Shown: positions 47,201 to 55,459, counted from the first letter of the stretch. The stretch: 64,000 nucleotides of DNA from Crocodylus rhombifer (GCA_038503035.1 JAVSML010000029.1:1573799-1637798), one strand, 5' to 3'. Numbers and translations: made by a program. Notes: generated from the letters alone by a model not told the origin.

Positions 47201-49079
47201 CTGGTGAATAGAACAGAATGAAATAATCTGTAAAACAACTTAATCCATGCCTTTCTACATTTATATTGATATAATAGCAGATGAGAGAAATATTGGAGGA
47301 AACTATAGAAAAATCATATATTATTGGACAAATGTAGTATTTATGCAGCAAGAAAATTATGGTCTAAAATGGTTAGAGATGTTTTTCTTTGACACGCTTA
47401 GGTTGGATGAGCAATGTGATGATATTTCTACACGTACTGTCTTTTTGGAGAGTCAGTGGAGAGTACTGGAGAATATGAAAGCCCAGTATGTTGCTGTAAA
47501 CGGCATTAGAAAAGTTTCTTGTGTGGTAAGTACCACGTTTAGAGAGAGCATGGAATTCTTTTAGATAAATATTTTGCTTGTTATGACTAAAGAAATTGAT
47601 GCTATATTTTTTTTTGTTGACTTCACTTGAAAAAAATATCAATGTCCTCCGTACTGCAACAAAATCATTAGAAGAAGTAACGATAAATTTTTCTCTAGTC
47701 CATGATGCAGAAAATTTATTAGAATATTTGTAACTTCTATTTTAAAAAACTGAGAGGGAGGGATGAATTGGTTTGTGTAGACATACTTACCTAGCTCTAA
47801 ATCACTAACGTGCATGAAGTAGCAGAAATTTTAAAACAAGCTGATCCCCCTCAGCCTGCTAACCTCCTCCCGGAGCTCCCTCACCTGTGCCTCCAGAGCC
47901 CTAAGCCGGGCACCTGCCGGACAGGTGTGGGGGCTCCCAATCTCTGCCCCCCCCGGCCTTGCTGGGGATCCCCCGCAGGCCGGGAGGTAGGGGGACATCA
48001 GCTTCCCCATGGGCTCGGTCTGGGTGGAGGCCTCAGACCAGCCCCGGTTAGCCTTGTCCCCCTGGGCAGAGGCCCTAGCAGCACTCCTCGTAGACACCAT
48101 TCTAAGCTGCTGTTTGTAGACCTGTGTGGTGTCTACGTCCTACCCATACAGGAGTCCCACTCCTGGCCCTCCCAGCCCTCCCGCCGGCGCGAACGCCTGC
48201 GCAAACGCCGGCGCGCTCTTACAGAGCGCGCCTGTTTGCGCGCTCTGTTCGCGCTGCGCGGCTCGGGAGCGCGGCTCCCTACCGGCTCAGCTATATGGGA
48301 CCCGGAGGGCTTCCCCTCCGGATCCGGCTCAGCTGTGCCGAGGCCCTCCGCCCCACTTACCTTCGGGGGATCAGCTGCTGCTGCCCCCGCTGCCGATTCC
48401 TCTGCTGCTGCTGCTGCCGCCGCCGCCTCTGCCTCGGGTCAAAAGTTAGTTATGGGGCACACGTGCGTGCGGGACACACGTGTGCCTAACTCCTCTCCTT
48501 CCCGCTGCTGCTTCCCGAGTGAGGGAACTACGTCACCCTGCGGCTTTGAACCTGTGGTTTGAATTACCCGCCCCCGCTCTAACGGCCAATCAGGCGCCTC
48601 GGTCTACCCGGAAGTGCCTGCCGGCAGTTCCACCCCCTAACTTTTTACTCTGGTACCTCAGGACTCAATTTAAAAGAAAATACAGCTTTTGGTAAACATT
48701 AATTTTAAAAGCATGACCCACATCTTCAAGACGTTTGTGTCACGCACGCATGTGTGTGTGTATGATAACACACTTCTTTGTTAATGAAAAGTTTTAAATA
48801 TTTCTATAGCTAAGTTCAAATCTTCGTCATGTGAGAGTGTTTGAGATGGATGTAGAAGATGATGGAGAAGCAGAGGAAGAGGAGGAGGAGGAAACTACTC
48901 AAACAGGAGGTGGAGAGCATGAGCTGAATCAGTCAACAGATAACCAAGACAATGTGTGTGGTGATTCTGCTGAACTGACAGAAGAAACTGGAGAACTTGA
49001 ATCAAACTTGGATTCTGGACCTGATCCTTGTCATTGGTACAAAGATGTAGGGGCAACCTCACTAGTTTCAAACAAATGA
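16827..49079 (+). CDS. ANAPC4: ANAPC4, anaphase-promoting complex subunit 4, 28 coding exons
   Basis: Exons: 16827-16934, 19872-19977, 21564-21696, 22488-22562, 22706-22732, 22826-22870, 23999-24083, 24351-24461, 25077-25160, 25390-25476, 26855-26919, 27025-27067, 27157-27233, 33455-33555, 33632-33683, 34899-34954, 37928-37974, 39311-39367, 39567-39623, 40246-40339, 42472-42569, 43082-43143, 43224-43262, 43354-43455, 44622-44699, 46256-46423, 47402-47525, 48810-49079. They sum to 2451 bases, 816 codons plus stop, with every phase consistent. All acceptors are AG and all donors GT (exon 17 uses GTGGTA). The N terminus forms the WD40-type propeller ([31 protein letters not shown]). The middle holds the long helical domain ([37 protein letters not shown]). 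The protein bridges APC1, APC5 and other platform subunits of the nuclear/cytoplasmic APC/C ubiquitin ligase. Human length is about 808. The tail after FEMDVEDD is acidic and diverges from mammals. Confidence 0.96.
17340..17405. mobile_element. Degraded fold-back repeat fragment in ANAPC4 intron 1
   Basis: It contains gatacctttcattagaccaact-like sequence (accttt cattagaccaactg). Only about 60 bases are recognisable. Confidence 0.45.
17440..17648. mobile_element. hAT-like element remnant
   Basis: The right end, taccacagattgggaaccat, is the typical end of an amniote hAT-derived repeat (GGGAACCA next to the terminal bases). Repeated ccaccagcaa/caccagcaag phrases lie inside. No left end or target duplication is clear. 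Confidence 0.5.
17660..18380 (-). mobile_element. Older CR1-like LINE, 3' part (split by a younger CR1)
   Basis: On the minus strand the 3' tail is at about 17700, and reverse-transcriptase-like coding is seen at 18270-18345 (tcattaataaagaaactgaacagt). It is much more diverged than the other CR1 copies. It continues at 18852-19290 beyond the inserted younger element. Confidence 0.7.
18384..18851 (-). mobile_element. Younger CR1 3' fragment nested in an older LINE
   Basis: It begins on the + strand with ggcattagggctggaaggga, the reverse complement of a CR1 3' tail. It carries about 470 bases of the ORF2 C terminus (minus frame: [30 protein letters not shown]) and stops at ggatgcagtactcca. Sequence on both sides belongs to the same older LINE, so this insertion is later. 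Confidence 0.85.
18852..19290 (-). mobile_element. Older CR1-like LINE, 5' continuation
   Basis: Minus-strand remnants of reverse transcriptase upstream motifs are recognisable from phrases such as ggtttgtagttcccagaatc and gggatgtcatcaggcctaaa. They match the equivalent regions of the younger CR1 copies only loosely. Confidence 0.6.
20376..20723. mobile_element. Short non-autonomous hAT-like element
   Basis: The ends are aaggggttgtcaactg and, reverse-complemented, caggggttttcaacctt. The flanks cattaggt (20368-20375) and catttagg (20724-20731) look like an 8-bp target duplication with one shift. The interior is GC-rich and non-coding. It is in ANAPC4 intron 2. Confidence 0.65.
21395..21478. 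mobile_element. hAT-like terminal fragment
   Basis: It ends in aaaaggttgagaaccactg, a common hAT-type repeat terminus. The other end is not recognisable. Confidence 0.45.
25774..26293. mobile_element. Non-autonomous hAT-like element with 8-bp target duplication
   Basis: The ends are CAGGGTGTCAGACTCAC and, reverse-complemented, AAGGGGTGTCAAACATATG. The flanks ctctaacc (25766-25773) and ctttaacc (26294-26301) differ at one base. The 520-bp interior is rich in CAG/CTG and codes for nothing recognisable. It sits in ANAPC4 intron 10. Confidence 0.8.
27453..27618 (-). mobile_element. CR1 3' tail of a different subfamily
   Basis: It contains the reverse complement of a CR1 tail (agattcataggaaattggg, ttaagaggtcctctagtcc) and about 165 bases of C-terminal ORF2. 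A second CR1 begins almost directly after it at 27621. Confidence 0.75.
29872..30240 (-). pseudogene. CR1 ORF1 esterase (SGNH) domain remnant
   Basis: The minus strand encodes [11 protein letters not shown] (block III of SGNH hydrolases). After a frame change come [13 protein letters not shown] and [19 protein letters not shown], the block V D-x-x-H region, ending at a stop beside 29872. CR1 ORF1 proteins of reptiles and birds are known to carry such an esterase domain. At least one indel separates the two halves, so the protein is broken. Confidence 0.75.
30531..31085 (-). repeat. Duplicated block in the CR1 5' region
   Basis: A block of about 150 bases at 30538-30690 (aagtaggggcctgggc, aggggttaac, catgggccccgcttacctc) recurs at 30928-31080 with the same order and few changes. 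The offset is about 390 bases. It resembles the tandem 5' promoter monomers of some LINEs. Confidence 0.65.
31086..32840 (-). mobile_element. Older CR1 LINE with ORF1 esterase and endonuclease remnants
   Basis: The minus strand shows the ORF2 C terminus at 31090-31685 ([20 protein letters not shown]). Endonuclease pieces are [20 protein letters not shown] (31684-31795) and [15 protein letters not shown] to FLMGDFKI (about 31935-32060). ORF1-like sequence around 32780 includes a GNNDT-type version of the esterase block. The central reverse transcriptase is absent between endonuclease and C terminus (junction about 31685). A fold-back element interrupts the endonuclease at 31798-31892. Frames are heavily broken. 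Confidence 0.75.
31798..31892. mobile_element. Fold-back repeat copy nested in the older CR1 endonuclease
   Basis: It reads caaggctctttgggtagacg, gatatctttaattagaccaa and acaaacatccttcttcagg. Endonuclease coding of the host CR1 is found on both sides, so this copy inserted into the LINE. Confidence 0.7.
33045..33118 (+). mobile_element. CR1 3' tail scrap
   Basis: The text gagcagggagttggactaga, gacctactgaggttcctt and gtttctatgat is a standard CR1 3' end in + orientation, about 70 bases long. Confidence 0.75.
33684..34898. other. ANAPC4 intron 15, no classified element
   Basis: The stretch at about 33840-34300 is GC-rich and repeat-like. The stretch at about 34570-34830 is also denser in C and G. 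Neither shows ends or coding I can name. Confidence 0.3.
35136..35556. mobile_element. hAT-like element related to 25774-26293
   Basis: The right end, reverse-complemented, is CAGGGGTGTCAATCTCAC, like the 25774 element. The left end is CAGGGGCTAGATAGATCC. The interior shares the gatccagccca and ctggcccc phrases. No convincing target duplication (atatagct against aatgcaag). Confidence 0.6.
36184..37106. mobile_element. Probable solo LTR with perfect 5-bp target duplication
   Basis: The unit begins TGTGGTAGGCC and ends CCTTGTTACA, so it has TG...CA ends. It is flanked on both sides by aactg (36179-36183 and 37107-37111). At 923 bp with no coding sequence, it fits a solo LTR left by recombination of an endogenous retrovirus or related LTR element. 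Orientation is not clear. It lies in ANAPC4 intron 16. No internal viral genes are present in the window. Confidence 0.65.
37975..39310. other. ANAPC4 intron 17, no recognisable feature
   Basis: AT-rich intron without a repeat I can name. An open frame that runs on from exon 17 into this intron is fortuitous. Confidence 0.3.
40690..41393. mobile_element. Non-autonomous hAT-like element with 8-bp target duplication
   Basis: The ends are CAGGGGTGGACAGTTATTT and, reverse-complemented, CAGGGGTGATTTCATCTAG. The flanks aactagac (40682-40689) and aactaggc (41394-41401) differ at one base. The left end matches the right end of the 5217-6635 element (ttattt-cagctg-aagg), so this is a shorter relative in opposite orientation. 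It lies in ANAPC4 intron 20. Confidence 0.8.
41402..42471. other. Rest of ANAPC4 intron 20
   Basis: The stretch at 41465-41800 (ccaaattggatgtggcactc, gaggtctcattagcactgag) looks like a very old CR1 or related LINE fragment on the minus strand. The remainder shows nothing. Confidence 0.35.
45075..46187. mobile_element. DNA element with TACCATATTTAC ends
   Basis: The left end is taccatatttacttaattc; the right end, reverse-complemented, is taccgtatttacagttgg. The 1.1-kb interior is GC-rich without a transposase. Near 46083, caggagtcagcaaacttttg resembles a hAT terminus, so the right part may hold a second insertion. It lies in ANAPC4 intron 25. Confidence 0.5.
46622..46860 (-). mobile_element. 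CR1 3' fragment
   Basis: On the + strand it reads gtagggttggaagggacctg and then ccccctgccatggcaggaaa, the reverse complement of a CR1 tail, with about 150 bases of ORF2 C terminus beyond it. It lies in ANAPC4 intron 26. Confidence 0.85.
47826..48650 (-). mobile_element. CR1 5' fragment: CpG-rich 5' region plus ORF1 start
   Basis: The minus strand has an open frame from ATG at 48100 to 47831. It starts [16 protein letters not shown] and ends in a coiled-coil-like [17 protein letters not shown] segment. Upstream of that ATG (48101-48640) lies a CpG-dense region. It shares ordered phrases with 30470-30660 of the near full-length CR1: gcctgtttgcgcgctctgtt against the decayed acctgtttgtgcagcctgtt, and ggctccct and gccccacttacct. 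This copy keeps the 5' end and lacks everything downstream, the reverse of normal LINE truncation. It lies in the last coding intron of ANAPC4, antisense. Confidence 0.7.
48810..49079 (+). CDS. ANAPC4: ANAPC4 exon 28 (acidic tail), read to the TGA
   Basis: It starts after ttctatag with [14 protein letters not shown], conserved with mammals. A glutamate-rich run (EAEEEEEEE) and a poorly conserved stretch follow, to TGA 49077-49079. A phase-2 donor candidate, TG|GTACAA at 49036/49037, would allow splicing into the exon-like block at 55404. The last 14 codons may therefore be read-through of an intron rather than the main C terminus. Confidence 0.75.
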   Translation, partial: LSSNLRHVRVFEMDVEDDGEAEEEEEEETTQTGGGEHELNQSTDNQDNVCGDSAELTEETGELESNLDSGPDPCHWYKDVGATSLVSNK

Positions 49080-50389
49080 CACTTTTTCTTTATACTGTAT
49101 CCATGTATTGAGCATGTGAATCTTGTGGATATTTTAGAATATACTGCTTGACTCCCTAGATAAAGGCATTTCTTTTTTCTTTTTTTTTTCAGTTCCACCT
49201 ATTGAATGTTCCTTCTCTTAAAATTTTAAACAAACAGTATTTTTTTCTGGAGTAATGCAGTGTGGGTGGGTGGGAAGGAAGTGAGCCTGGAAACCACCTC
49301 AGATACAGCTGCCCTGTTAAGTATGAAAAACATATCTGCCTTCAGGTAAGGGTCAAGTTTTCATGTATGTAAACCAGGCATCTGTTTAATATTCCTGTCA
49401 AATTTCAGAGTAATTAAAATTTGGACTCCATAGACATAGACTTGTTTGGTAATGCAAACTTGTAGAAAGTTTAATCTAGCTGTAAACACTTGGCATACGT
49501 TTTTAAACCTTCCTTAGGTTACCAAGAACACAAAAACAAAACCCTCACCAACTAGTTAGGGTCTTTAGACTGTCTGTGTGTATATATTGTGACACAGAAG
49601 TATGTAGTTCTGAAAATCCCATTTTCTTGTATTTAATGTAAAATTATAAAATTGCAGAGAATATTTTTTCCATTCTGATGTCTGTTTATGTGCCCCACAG
49701 TTTTCATCAGTTTTACCATATTCATTTTCTTTACTAATTTATTTGTATTTTAGAAATGTTACAGTGCTAACTGATGAAAGCTAAAACCTTTTAAAATGTG
49801 AAATTTGTGACTCCTGCTGACTAATTTTACTTCCTTTTTATAAGTGTAGTTCAGCTTTTTGAAATAATGGTTTTGCTAAACACTTAATCCTCCCTTAGAG
49901 TGGTAAAACTGTGAACTTGAGATGGGGGGGAAAAAGCGTTTTAGGTAGGTTTGCTTCTGCATTTCTTTCAGTTAAAATACCTAAAACTTAGAGCTATTCT
50001 AAACCTCTTGTCTTTGTCTACCTGATGCTCTGAACTGACAGCAGTGAGTAAGTCTAGAAGTTCCTGTTCTCCATGATAGTAATACGTTAATTTAAAAGTT
50101 GACCCTCCTTATCTGCTGTATAATTTTGAGTTTTAAAGTTTCTGAATTCTTTCATACAAAAAGAGCCTCATTTACATGAACTGGTATGATTTGAGCTCCT
50201 TAAAAATCACAGTATAACGATGGAAGGAGATAATAAGTGGGCTAGTTACATAAGAGGCATGGGATGTGTCCCTTAGGGAAAGACAGAGGGAGATGTAGGC
50301 AGACTCCCTCCTCCTCTTGTATTAAGAACCTCCTTGGAGAAGAGAGAGTTACAGGGAGGATGAACCTCAGTAAAGGGAGTGGAAGAAAC
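49080..50389 (+). other. Region after the ANAPC4 TGA, candidate 3' UTR or intron
   Basis: Single-copy-looking AT-rich sequence. I see no canonical AATAAA in the first 1.2 kb, only variants such as ATTAAA near 49414. That is compatible with the TGA at 49079 not being the main transcript end. Confidence 0.4.
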
Positions 50390-50504
50390 TAGTAATTGAC
50401 AAAGCACTAACAGAAGGCCTATGGCCAAACTAGACTGATTGCACCTGATCTCGGAAGCTAAGCAGTCCTGCGCCCAGCTAGTACCTGGATGGGAGACCGC
50501 CTGG
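50390..50504 (+). repeat. 5S rRNA-derived sequence fused to a CR1
   Basis: Positions 50417-50504 align to vertebrate 5S rRNA: gcctatggcca, gatctcggaagctaagcag, then tagtacctggatgggagac and cgcctgg. About 15 bases near the 5' third are missing. The internal promoter pieces (box A-like aagctaagcag and the 3' control region tggatgggagaccgcctgg) are well kept. The stretch 50390-50457 is repeated at 51147-51213. A CR1 reverse-transcriptase segment starts a few bases after the 5S part. Confidence 0.75.
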
Positions 50505-50512
50505 TCTTTGGG

Positions 50513-51305
50513 CAGATGAGAATAAGATGGGATTCAATACTGACAAGTGCAGGGTACTGCACCTAGGGAGAAAGAACCAGCAACATACCGACAGGCTGGG
50601 GCACTCCCCTCTCGTCAGCACAGAGGCAGAAAAGGATCTTGGAGTCATTATAGACTCCAAGATGAACATGGGCCACCAATGTGGGGACGCAGTCAGGAAG
50701 GCTAACTGCACCTTGTCATGCATCCACAGATGCATCACAAGGAGGTCCAAGGAAGTGATCTTCCCCCTCTATGCGACACTGGTCAGGCTGCAGTTGGAGT
50801 ACTGCATCCAGTTCTGGGGACCGCACTTCAGGAGGGATGTGGACAACATCAAGAAGAGGGCCACTCTCATGATCAGGAGCCAGCAGGGCAGGCCCTACGG
50901 GGAGAGGCTACAAGACCTGAACCTGTTCAGCCTCCACAGGAGAAGGCTGAGAGGGGATCTGGTAGCTGTTTGTAAACCGGCCAAGGGAGACCAGCAGGGA
51001 AGGAATAATGGCCATAACTTGACTGAGAGTAGATTCAGGCTAGATATCAGGAGGCACTACTTCACAGTCAGGGTGGCCAGAATCTGGAACCAACTTCCAA
51101 GGGAAGTTGTGCTCGCTCCTACCCTGGGGGTCTTCAAAAGGAGGCTAGTAATTCACAAAGCACTAACAGAAGGCCTGTGGCCAGACCAGACTGATTACAC
51201 CCCATCTCAGAAGACCCCTGTCATTTGACCCCAGCATTCTTTCCTGCCATGGCAGGGGCTTGGACTTGATGATCTGCTCAAGTCCCTTCCGACCCTACAA
51301 ACTAT
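50513..51305 (+). mobile_element. CR1 3' fragment with an internal 5S-derived insert
   Basis: On the + strand it encodes NKMGFNTDKCRVLHLGRKN-like sequence (here ENKMGFNTDKCRVLHLG), through [20 protein letters not shown], to FKRRL at 51145. Then 51147-51213 is foreign: a copy of the 5S-flank/5S-start block. The normal CR1 3' end resumes (accccagcattctttcctgc) and finishes near 51305. The frame is open across most of it (50527-51228). Confidence 0.85.
51147..51213 (+). repeat. Second copy of the 5S-flank block inside the CR1
   Basis: It matches 50390-50457 with about eight differences in 67 bases: shared caaagcactaacagaaggcct, then tggcca, agactgatt and atctc. Only the first about 40 bases of the 5S-like part are present. 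Confidence 0.75.
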
Positions 51306-52181
51306 GAAACTAAGAGAAGTGGAGAGGAGGGGGATGAGTTAGAGGGAGAGGGCATTATGGAGCTGAGAACGCTAGGTCTGTGAGGTGTGTTTAATTATAT
51401 TCCCCTAACATTTACCTGAGGTGACGTAATAAAGGTAATCATATCCAAGAGAGCCACATGGGAACTAGACAGTCCCACAAGAGAGACTTTTGGTCCTAGC
51501 AAATGGCTGATTTTAAGATCAATACTTCACTTCGGGCAGAAATGAAGCCTGGCATTCTCCTTTCCCCCAGGGGGCACCAAAGGGCTGCTGCTGTGCTTGG
51601 GAAGCTGCTGCCTGAGAGGATGCGAGCACTATTGCGGCATGCCCGCAAGGCCTTCAGGTGGGAACACTAACATTATTGCCTCAGGTGAGATGAGAATCCA
51701 GTGCAGCGAGACAAAGGGCATTCATAGGAGGACCAAAATAGCAGTAGCCCCCGCCTTCTACACTGTCCCCTTTAACTTAAGGCAGGGCAAGTAAGGGCTG
51801 GTTAGATGGAACAGTAGCAGAAGTGTCTGGCCGTGCGGGTAAAAGCAGCCCAAGTAGGTGAGTGGGCAGCCAGGGCTCAAGCTGCAAAGGGATTCATGCA
51901 CAGCAGCGCCTGACTTCTGGGTGCCGTGCTGCTCTGTGGGCTCTCCAGGCTGCATGGAGCAATGTGGGCAGGTTTGGCCCTCACAGAAATGTGCTGACAG
52001 ATACCAGTAAGATGAGTGTGGGAATGCTGAGGTGAAAGTAGGCTTAAGCCCCAACCCTCAACGGTATTTAGGCCCTGCCTTTGTCACAATGAGTGACCAA
52101 TCCCACTATATACAGTAGCTCTGTGGTCAGGGCTACTGCTACACATGGTTCATGGCCCTGCCGGCAGTTGTCAAATGGCTT

Positions 52182-52283
52182 GAAACCAGGCTTAATTACC
52201 CTGATTAAGCCATCAATCCAAGTTTAGTAATGTATAGATTAATGGATTAATCCCTGAGCTTAATCAGGATAATTAAATTATGG
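52182..52283. repeat. Imperfect inverted repeat (fold-back)
   Basis: The left arm aaaccaggcttaattaccct/gattaagcc is mirrored by gcttaatcaggataatta/aattatggttt. The centre is about 20 bases. This is probably a small MITE. Confidence 0.5.
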
Positions 52284-53499
52284 TTTAGGGCCAGCCTCTA
52301 TCAAGCAGCTGCACCAGACTCTGCAGACCCCCAGCCCAGCTCAGCTCCTTGCCAGCAGTGGGTGTGCATATGCCTCAGGGCCTACATCGGGAATGGGGCT
52401 AGGGCTGTGCTGCCCCTGGCTCCTCTTCCGTTGGCCCTGAAGGGCATGTGCACCTGTGAGCAGCAGGGAGCTGAGATGGGGCTCTGTGGTTCCCAGCACA
52501 ATCATTTGCAGCCTCCCAGCTGCCTACCACAGCTAGCCCAGGCAGCCCCTACTGCCAGCCATGGAGCTCAGGCTGCTTATAGCCTCTCTGTTGCCTGCTG
52601 TGAGCCCCACCCCATGCTCCAAGACTGTAGGGCTTCTCTCTGCTTACCAGTAAGTTTTCATGGAGCCTGCCATTTTTCTCAGAAAACATCTGATTACTTA
52701 TTTTCTGCACAAATCACATAATTACGCTTTTGGTAAGACCCTATCGATGCTTATGTTCTGTATATTTAGCCTGTAAGCTCATTTGATTATGTTTTACTTT
52801 TAATTGAATGTTTCACATTATTGCAATCTCACAGAGTTGAGCTGGAATTGGCTCTGAAAGTGTCAAAGCAGCAGTGTTGAAAGCAAAAAAAGGGCAAAAA
52901 AATCAGAGAATCTTTATTAGGTAAGTTGTAATACTTAATTAGAATTTCCATATGGCTATAGCAGACTTAAAGAATAATGTATCATTAAGAATAATACATC
53001 ACCTAAACAAAATACAGTTGATTAGACAATTAGGTAATTCAAGCACTGAACAGATAAGGGTAGAATCTGATAACTTGCTAAGATATATTTCAAGTCAAAG
53101 ATCCCATTTTAATGCTGCTATATCCCCATTTATGTTACATGGCCTATTGCATTAAATCTATCAACACATGCTAATATAAGTTAAGAATAAAAAAAGGAAA
53201 AGGTAGGGGGGAAACAAGTTATATTTTAAACCTTGCCAGCTGCATTTTTATATATGCATTTATTTATTTACCAAAGATAAATCAGTTCTAAAATTTCTCT
53301 TATTCTAAAATTGAAATATTCTTGCTTCTTCAACTTTGCTTTTTATTTAACCTAACTCTTTAGCTTTACTAAACCTGTACTCTATAAATAATTTAAGTTA
53401 AACATAAAACTTAGTTTCTCTTAAACTTGCTTGGGCAACAGTGCACAATTCCTAACATGAACAACTAGATCCCACTCCTTCAGTAGAGGTGGCCTTTTC

Positions 53500-54815
53500 A
53501 TAGTTTCATAGTTTCTAGGGTTGGAAGGGACCTGAGCAGATCATCTAGTCCAACCCCCTGCCATGGCAGGAAAGAGTAATGGGGTCAAACGACCCCAGCA
53601 AGCTGTGCATCTAACCTCCTCTTAAACACCCCCGGGGTAGAAGCCTGCACCACTTCTCTTGGAAGCTGGTTCCAGACCCTAGCCGCACTGACCGTGAAAT
53701 AGCGCCTCCTGATATCTAACCTAAACCTACCCTCTGCCAGCATGTGACCGTTATTCCTGGTCACTCCTGGCGGTGCTCGGGGGAACAGTGACTCCCCCAA
53801 TGCCTGCTGATCCCCCCTGACTAGTTTATAACAGGCCACAAGATCCCCCCTCAGCCTTCTCTTTTGGAGGCTGAACAGGTTCAGGTCCCATAGCCTCTCC
53901 TCATAGGGCCTGCCCTGTTGTCCCCTGATCATACAAGTGGCCCTCCTCTGGACCCTCTCCATGCTTTTGACATCCCTCTTGAAGTGTGGCGCCCAGAACT
54001 GGACGCAGTACTCCAGCTGCAGCCTGACCAGTGCCGCATAGAGGGGGAGGATCTCCTCTTTGGACCTGCTCGAGATGCATCTGTGGATGCATGCCAAGGT
54101 ACGGTTGGCCTTCCTAACTGCCTCCCCGCACTGCCGGCCAATGTTCATCTTGGAGTCAGTGATGACCCCCAGATCCTTTTCCGCCTCCGTGCTGACAAGA
54201 GGGGAGTTCCCCAACCTGTAGGTATGGTGCCGGTTGTTCCTCCCTAGGTGCATCACCTTGCACTTGTCTGTGTTGAAACCCATCTTATTCTCGCCCGCCC
54301 ACCCTTGTAACCTGTCTAGGTCTGATTGTAGCCTGTTGCATCCTTCCAGTGTGCCCACATCCCAACACATCTTAGTGTCATCAGCAAATTTGAACACGGT
54401 GCTTTTTACCCCCTTGTTCAAATCACTGATGAAGATGTTGAACAATGCGGGCCCGAGGACCGAGCCCTGTGGAACCCCACTGCCCACGTCCTTCCAGGTT
54501 GAGAAGGACCCATCTACTACCACCCTCTGGGTGCGGCCCTCCAGCCAGTTGGTGAGCCATTTGACTCTGTGGGTGTCTACACCACAGCCCCCCAGTTTCT
54601 TAATGAAAACGGGGTGAGAGACAGTGTCGAAAGCCTTCCGGAAGTCCAGGAAGACTATTTCCACTGCTACCCCTGCATCTAATGATCTGGTGATCTGATC
54701 GTAAAAGGCCACCAGGTTGGTCTGACAGGACCTGCCACTGATGAACCCATGTTGGTTGCCCCTAAGCATGCAGTCTCCTATTGGGCCCTCCTGGATGTGG
54801 GGGACTTGGATTCCT
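53500..54815 (-). mobile_element. CR1 LINE, 5' truncated, with an intact 394-codon reverse transcriptase frame
   Basis: The frame 54769-53585 on the minus strand is uninterrupted. It includes HGFISGRSCQTNL, the catalytic [43 protein letters not shown], the second catalytic motif FKFADDTK, and LVRLQLEYCVQFWAPHFKRD. It ends with VWNQLPREVV and FKRRLDAQLAG next to the 3' tail. These are the palm and thumb parts of a CR1 reverse transcriptase. The N-terminal fingers, endonuclease and ORF1 are missing. It is the least damaged CR1 coding sequence in the window, which suggests a recent insertion. Confidence 0.93.
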
Positions 54816-55403
54816 TCTCTTTCCCTACAGATTTAAAATGAGTTGGGTAAGATCAAGGGTGAGCTCCTATATAAAGAAGTCCTGTAATGAATGCGTAGAC
54901 CTGTCCTAGGATGCACTCAAAACAGCCTTTACCTTGTCAACAACTACAGATAAGAAGGTAAGGCAAAGGTTTGGCTATTCTGGTAACTTATTTATTTTAG
55001 ACCAAATGGATGAATAACCTACAGTTTCCTTAGGTTAACTCAAAGAGCAGCTGCTTAAAATGCTTCAGTAAAATGAAAAATAAACTTTCTGTCTTGGATA
55101 TGGAATAAGCAGAATTTCTATTTACTGGTTTGTGAGGACTTAGATCTGAAGCACACGATAAAGTTTTTCAGTTTTCTCTTTTAGAAATATATGAAATGTC
55201 TTGCCTTTCTAGAGTGTAATAGTGTCAGGACTAACTTTTAGTTAGTCCTCTTCCATCTCCCAGTGTTCTGAGAGGTTTGGGATTTGCAGCATTTTGATGC
55301 AGTATTATTAAAATATGATTTGTTGATTGTTTTCAAATAAATTGCTGATTTAGATCATTTATTTTGGAATGTATGTGCAATTAACATGCATTTTTTCTGA
55401 TAG
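54816..55403. other. Region before the exon-like block, no recognisable feature
   Basis: AT-rich and apparently single-copy. The phrase at 54955-55030 (aaggtaaggcaaaggtttgg, acctacagtttccttagg) is repeated in inverted orientation at about 55808-55890. Confidence 0.4.
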
Positions 55404-55459
55404 TTTTAAGAAAAGTATCAAGATAAAAGAGGAAGTTGGCGAAGTGAAGCAGATAAGAG
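55404..55459 (+). CDS. ANAPC4: Possible additional ANAPC4 C-terminal exon (KIKEEV block)
   Basis: A 56-base block lies between a good acceptor (pyrimidine run then ctgatag) and a donor AG|GTAAAA. In the frame needed after a phase-2 exon it encodes FKKSIKIKEEVGEVKQIR. Mammalian ANAPC4 has a closely similar VKIKEEV segment near its C terminus, a known SUMO-acceptor region (consensus I-K-x-E). The surrounding sequence looks non-repetitive. If it is instead terminal, the frame stays open to the stop at 55549-55551. I could not find a following exon. It could be a functional exon, an alternative exon or a relic. Confidence 0.45.

Noticed and set aside
47810..48562. A separate CpG-island gene on the + strand (250-codon frame)
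   Set aside because: The region matches the CR1 5' end seen at 30.5 kb. The minus-strand ORF1 start explains it better, and the + frame is alanine and proline-rich filler.
50417..50504. A functional 5S rRNA gene
   Set aside because: About 15 bases are missing, there are many substitutions, no terminal T run, and it is fused directly to a CR1 fragment.
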